Assembly: GCF_037042905.1 (NCBI RefSeq)
Contig: NC_087249.1
Span: 56,078,401-56,142,400 of the forward strand
Reading direction: 5' to 3'
DNA: 64,000 nt
From: Lytechinus pictus
Lineage: Eukaryota > Echinodermata > Echinoidea > Temnopleuroida > Toxopneustidae
Shown here one piece after another: positions 63,101 to 64,000 of the stretch. The translations under genes were made by a program, and so were the position numbers. Numbering within the stretch: the stretch's first letter is position 1; each line of letters opens with the position of its first letter. Under the pieces are notes generated by a model, which searched no databases, had not been told where the DNA came from, and worked only from the letters and a program-made list of their open reading frames with translations.

Positions 63101-63666
63101 TATTTTTCGCTACGCCGTTCCGGTCGCATTGATCTGCTACAAGGAGCTGCAATTTTGGTGAAAAGCGGCCGCAGAGCGCTGTCCGACCATCGCCTCTGCG
63201 CGAGCGCACCCGGCGGAGGCCGCGCTAGCTGCATCATGCACGCATGCCCGTTCCATAGGGATGCATACGCACTCATCACACGCTGGCGATCCGTTCCAAG
63301 GACCCCCGTTTTCACAAACATTTGTAGTTCCGAAGCCCGTTCCGAGGACCCTCCTTTTTACAATTAGCCCGCTCCAAGGCCCCCGTTTTTTGTCTCGTCC
63401 GCGGCACACCCCTACCACTTTTTTGGTCGAGTGCCCCCCCCCCCCCGGAGCCATGCATGGTATTTACCTGTTTCCCTTGGATTGCAACGGAGCCCAGGGT
63501 TCCTCCTTTTATTATCATGTTGTCTCACTTTCTTTAATCTCTTAATTGTTGAACTTATCAGGTTAAAAAGTTGTGCAACGTAGAACTTCGATCATTTCCT
63601 TGGCAGTCATATCCATATCACGTTAAGAACCTACACAATTACGCTTGGAAACCGATCTTAATAGAT
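48029..63666 (+). CDS. Type II membrane protein, DUF1647-like (four exons seen, 3' incomplete)
   Basis: Exons 48029-48116, 60810-60985, 61454-61648 and 63562-63666 join in matching phases (1, 0, 0, and phase 0 at the last donor), giving 188 codons before the window ends. The ATG at 48029 has A at -3; an acceptor-like TTTTTCAG lies just upstream, so a 5' non-coding exon is likely. Residues about 11-25 are strongly hydrophobic after a short cytoplasmic tail, as in Golgi signal anchors. Exon 2 encodes a Ser/Thr/Asn-rich stem ending in an N-glycosylation sequon (NFT). Exons 3-4 carry AIVSAFSQNHYLEALSF, IIIYDLGI and NYAWKPIL, typical of DUF1647-type proteins, which look like glycosyltransferases. 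Function is inferred and the family call is from memory. Intron 1 holds giant element 2. Confidence 0.75.
48203..48387 (+). repeat. AGA/GTA trinucleotide microsatellite in intron 1
   Basis: Imperfect AGAAGAAGA, then GTAGTAGTA, GTCGTCGTC and GTTGTTGTT runs. Related GTAGTAGTAG runs resume at 60692 on the other side of giant element 2, so the element appears to have landed inside one microsatellite. The minus-strand Ser/Thr-rich frame is an artefact. Confidence 0.9.
48405..49490. repeat. 186-bp tandem array, left end of insertion 2
   Basis: TAATTAACGG recurs at 48605, 48791, 48977, 49161 and 49347, a period of 184-186 bp. Each unit has a GTCCGTAATTTTACGGA palindrome, a T-run and an A-run. The palindrome matches the one beside the right TIR of insertion 2, so the array seems to derive from terminal sequence. 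Confidence 0.93.
49545..49868 (-). CDS. Hypothetical 107-codon open frame
   Basis: The longest simple open frame in the left part of insertion 2. The peptide has mixed composition with one hydrophobic stretch (about residues 25-40). I recognise no domain, and no splice or promoter signal supports it. It may be a relic of a gene of the insertion or chance. Confidence 0.15.
   Translation of the reverse strand: MCKALMTSVIPSQSFHNEVSIQLCCVPSQITIFLVIFMSGRDTITVAMFYSRNSKLSMKKIIEKSWPDLSRSEKGNTIFDQALSECIHTIYHVFGSTCLNSKSAFLL
49890..51437. other. AT-rich DNA with AATTC tails
   Basis: AATTCAATTCAATTC at about 49890 and a longer (CAATT)n at 50256-50285 look like the 3' tails of minus-strand non-LTR retroelements, perhaps belonging to the LINE fragment to the right. 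A purine-rich GAGA tract lies at 50170-50250. The rest is A/T-rich with no gene. Overlapping frames here are low-complexity. Confidence 0.4.
51438..51944 (-). pseudogene. LINE reverse-transcriptase ORF, C-terminal remnant
   Basis: On the minus strand the frame reads DLKWSTHVEYMVKSANSRL, then a TAA stop, then RTVVEYAVPVWSG and VQVIKRIQKRALRIIFG. This is the region after the reverse-transcriptase domain in CR1/Jockey/L2-type non-LTR retrotransposons. A frameshift near 51600 moves the C-terminal end (TSRYRNSPLPSLIWHL) into another frame. The polymerase core and 5' part are absent. One in-frame stop plus a frameshift make it non-functional. Confidence 0.85.
53932..54640 (-). mobile_element. Third copy of the 690-bp satellite-inserted element family
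   Basis: Reverse-oriented relative of 27073-27762: ends CATGACGAAAACC and GGGGGTTTGACGTAATG. It shares the GTTTCATAAAGCTG hairpin and the TGTATTCGATATTTAATCACG-type interior. It sits in intron 2 of the Harbinger gene. It is clearly diverged from the satellite copies, with several indels. Confidence 0.82.
54680..55285. repeat. 158-bp tandem repeat, about four units
   Basis: The phrase GTGACCATTACCTTTA with AATAGCGCCCTCTATT recurs near 54774, 54931, 55091 and 55248 (157-160 bp spacing). Units are diverged by substitutions and small indels. They lie inside the large Harbinger intron. Confidence 0.85.
55286..55792. other. Rest of the Harbinger intron
   Basis: Unrecognised sequence with a G-run near 55474. 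No gene seen. Confidence 0.4.
56322..57235. other. Unrecognised AT-rich DNA
   Basis: Upstream of the Harbinger gene's first coding exon. Contains a T-run/G-run junction at 56536-56558. No convincing gene. A Harbinger terminal repeat could lie here but was not identified. Confidence 0.4.
57236..57345 (+). repeat. Terminal fragment of the MULE-like family
   Basis: Contains TTCGTGCAGGCTCCACTCC and CACTTCACTACCGCTACAC as in the element 200 bp to the right. One arm only. Confidence 0.6.
57451..57973. mobile_element. MULE-like MITE with 9-bp target duplication
   Basis: Long TIRs begin TACCTCGAGCGAAGTTCGTG and continue through the CTCCACTCCACTTC region. Both sides carry the exact 9-bp repeat TACTAGATC (57442-57450 and 57974-57982). 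The right arm has an extra segment (CTCGGAATATCCGATCGAG) absent from the left. Long TIRs with a 9-bp duplication point to the Mutator superfamily. No transposase. Confidence 0.85.
57994..58890. mobile_element. Inverted-repeat element (MITE) with nested hairpin
   Basis: Left end TGACATTGGGTGATTTCAAG and right end CTTGAAATCACCCATTGACA are inverted, followed inward by CGGTGTTGGTGTTG-type repeats on both sides. A smaller palindromic element with GTGTCCGGACACCCAACCC ends (58254-58475) sits inside. Target duplication not resolved. Confidence 0.68.
58254..58475. mobile_element. Small palindromic element nested in the MITE
   Basis: GGTTGGGTGTCCGGACAC near 58265 pairs with GTGTCCGGACACCCAACC near 58453. 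About 170 bp of AT-rich sequence lies between them. Confidence 0.6.
58891..59431. other. Unrecognised DNA before the right array of insertion 2
   Basis: AT-rich, with overlapping 63- and 90-codon frames on opposite strands around 58966-59238 that lack recognisable motifs. Confidence 0.4.
59432..60605. repeat. Megasatellite-family array, right end of insertion 2
   Basis: About seven monomers with the same phrases as the 1-44945 array (TTGATTTTTCTGTAAATTTT, AAATTGCACTTT, CCGTAAACGTCTCC, CAATAATGATCTTC, ACGGACAACGTCAG). They are more diverged from one another than those in the big array, and one monomer is inverted (59933-60050). The array passes into palindrome-rich sequence and then the CACTG terminal repeat. 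Confidence 0.93.
60692..60735 (+). repeat. GTG/GTA microsatellite flanking insertion 2
   Basis: GGTGGTGGTGGTAGTTGTAGTAGTAGTAGAAGTAG; the continuation of the trinucleotide repeat at 48203-48387. The valine-rich frame over it is an artefact. Confidence 0.9.
60810..60985 (+). CDS. Exon 2: stem region
   Basis: Acceptor CCTCTACAG; two bases complete the split codon from exon 1, then 58 codons. The peptide is hydrophilic, rich in Thr, Ser, Asp and Asn, and ends AGAVNFT before donor ACG|GTAATT. It lies 120 bp right of the end of giant element 2, in the surviving (GTA)n-flanked original intron. Confidence 0.7.
60986..61453 (+). other. Intron 2 of the host gene
   Basis: 468 bp between exons 2 and 3. 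Holds a C-run/A-run junction near 61261-61286. No other feature seen. Confidence 0.65.
61454..61648 (+). CDS. Exon 3: start of the luminal domain
   Basis: Acceptor TATATCCAG, 65 codons, donor AAG|GTAGGA. Contains the segments RIAIVSAFSQNHYLEA and PDKKIIIYDLGIKESVI. The 'NHY/F...' followed by a beta-strand and YDLG is the recognisable signature of the domain. Confidence 0.8.
61649..62078 (+). other. Intron 3 of the host gene, left part
   Basis: Contains an AATAAATA/AATGAATG low-complexity tract at 61715-61870. No other feature seen. Confidence 0.6.
62079..62823. mobile_element. Outer MITE with a TTAA MITE inserted in it
   Basis: CATTTGCTCTACAGCCGC...GTCGAAAACAGCCGTTTT at the left pairs with AAAACGGTTGTTTTCGACTC...GTAGAGCAAATG at the right. 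The outer element is split by 62189-62775. It shares TGTAGCTGGTAC and arm words with the element at 12695-12865. Confidence 0.75.
62189..62775. mobile_element. TTAA-flanked MITE, well preserved
   Basis: TIR AGGGATGGTCC(G/A)GGCTG at both ends, with TTAA on both sides (62185-62188 and 62776-62779). Subterminal arms such as TTTCATCAAAATCGGATAAC pair with GTTATCCGATTTTGATCAAA. TTAA duplication indicates the piggyBac or Kolobok type of transposition. Non-autonomous; lies in intron 3. Confidence 0.9.
62886..63455. mobile_element. GC-rich MITE with G/C-run termini
   Basis: Left end CCATGCCCCGGGGGG...GGGCACT and right end AGTGCCCCCC...CCGGAGCCATG are inverted; a second shared block, TGTGCCGCGG and CCGCGGCACA, lies just inside. 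The interior repeats CCGTTCCAAGG-like words and is GC-rich compared with its surroundings. The several overlapping open frames reflect that composition. Confidence 0.75.
63562..63666 (+). CDS. Exon 4: luminal domain continues
   Basis: Acceptor CTTATCAG, 35 codons, donor GAT|GTAAGT. Encodes VELRSFPWQSYPYHV and LHNYAWKPILID. It continues the exon 3 frame without a shift. Later exons, expected to hold any acidic metal-binding motif, lie beyond 64000. Confidence 0.8.
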
Positions 63667-63699
63667 GTAAGTATATAGATTTCTCTGACCTCAATATTG

Positions 63700-64000
63700 A
63701 TAAGTGATGATGATGATGATGATGATTGTGCGGTGGTTGTGGTGGTTTTGTTTTTTGGGGGTATGTTTTATTCAAGTTAATTAACAAAATGATGGTCGTG
63801 ATGGTGTTGACGATGAAGGTGGTGGTGGTGGTGGTGATGATGAAGATGATGGCGATAATGATGATAATGATGATGATGATGATGATGATGTTGATGATGA
63901 TGATGAAGATGATGATGGTAATGATGATGGTGCTGGTGGTGGTGATGATGATGATGATATTGATGATGATGATGGTAGTAGTGGTGGTGATTATGATGAT
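63700..64000 (+). repeat. GAT/GGT trinucleotide microsatellite in intron 4
   Basis: GATGATGATGATGAT runs with interspersed GGTGGTGGT and GATGAAGATGAT, continuing to the window edge. Confidence 0.95.

Overview
The window is non-coding-rich eukaryotic DNA, AT-rich, with spliced genes, large satellites and many miniature inverted-repeat transposons (MITEs). I infer a sea urchin (Echinoidea) or close relative. The reasons are the TTAA-flanked MITEs beginning AGGGATGGTCC and AAAGGACAAGTCC, the GTTTCATAAAGCTG hairpin element and a tRNA-derived SINE, all of types I associate with echinoid genomes. This comes from memory; no database was searched.

Layout: (1) 1-44945 is a megasatellite of about 160-193 bp monomers, all in one orientation, with higher-order repeats (a 3,593-bp period at the left and a near-perfect 5,891-bp tandem duplication at about 25.5-37.3 kb). 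A 12,839-bp element (11313-24151) interrupts it. That element has 26-bp terminal inverted repeats (TIRs), a TA target-site duplication (TSD) and dense subterminal arrays at both ends. Its core holds several MITEs (two hAT-type with exact 8-bp TSDs), GC-rich hairpins, a CpG-rich patch and a few weak candidate exons. (2) At 44946-48028 the satellite ends against a SINE fragment; then comes mostly unrecognised DNA and a MITE. (3) 48029-64000 is one plus-strand gene, incomplete at the 3' end, assembled here from four phase-compatible exons (48029-48116, 60810-60985, 61454-61648, 63562-63666). It encodes a type II membrane protein with a luminal domain resembling the poorly characterised DUF1647-type, glycosyltransferase-like proteins. 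Its 12.7-kb first intron is almost filled by a second large TIR-bounded insertion (48390-60689; CACTG...CAGTG, TA TSD).

The second insertion has a 186-bp array at its left end, and at its right end an array of the same monomer family as the megasatellite. Inside it are a decayed LINE fragment, a broken Harbinger transposase gene with intact splice sites, and further MITEs. The main idea from this window is that the megasatellite may have grown from the subterminal array of such a TIR element, and later received another giant TIR element with a different subterminal array. Apart from the one host gene, nothing here looks like a working protein gene. No rRNA, stand-alone tRNA or CRISPR array was seen.
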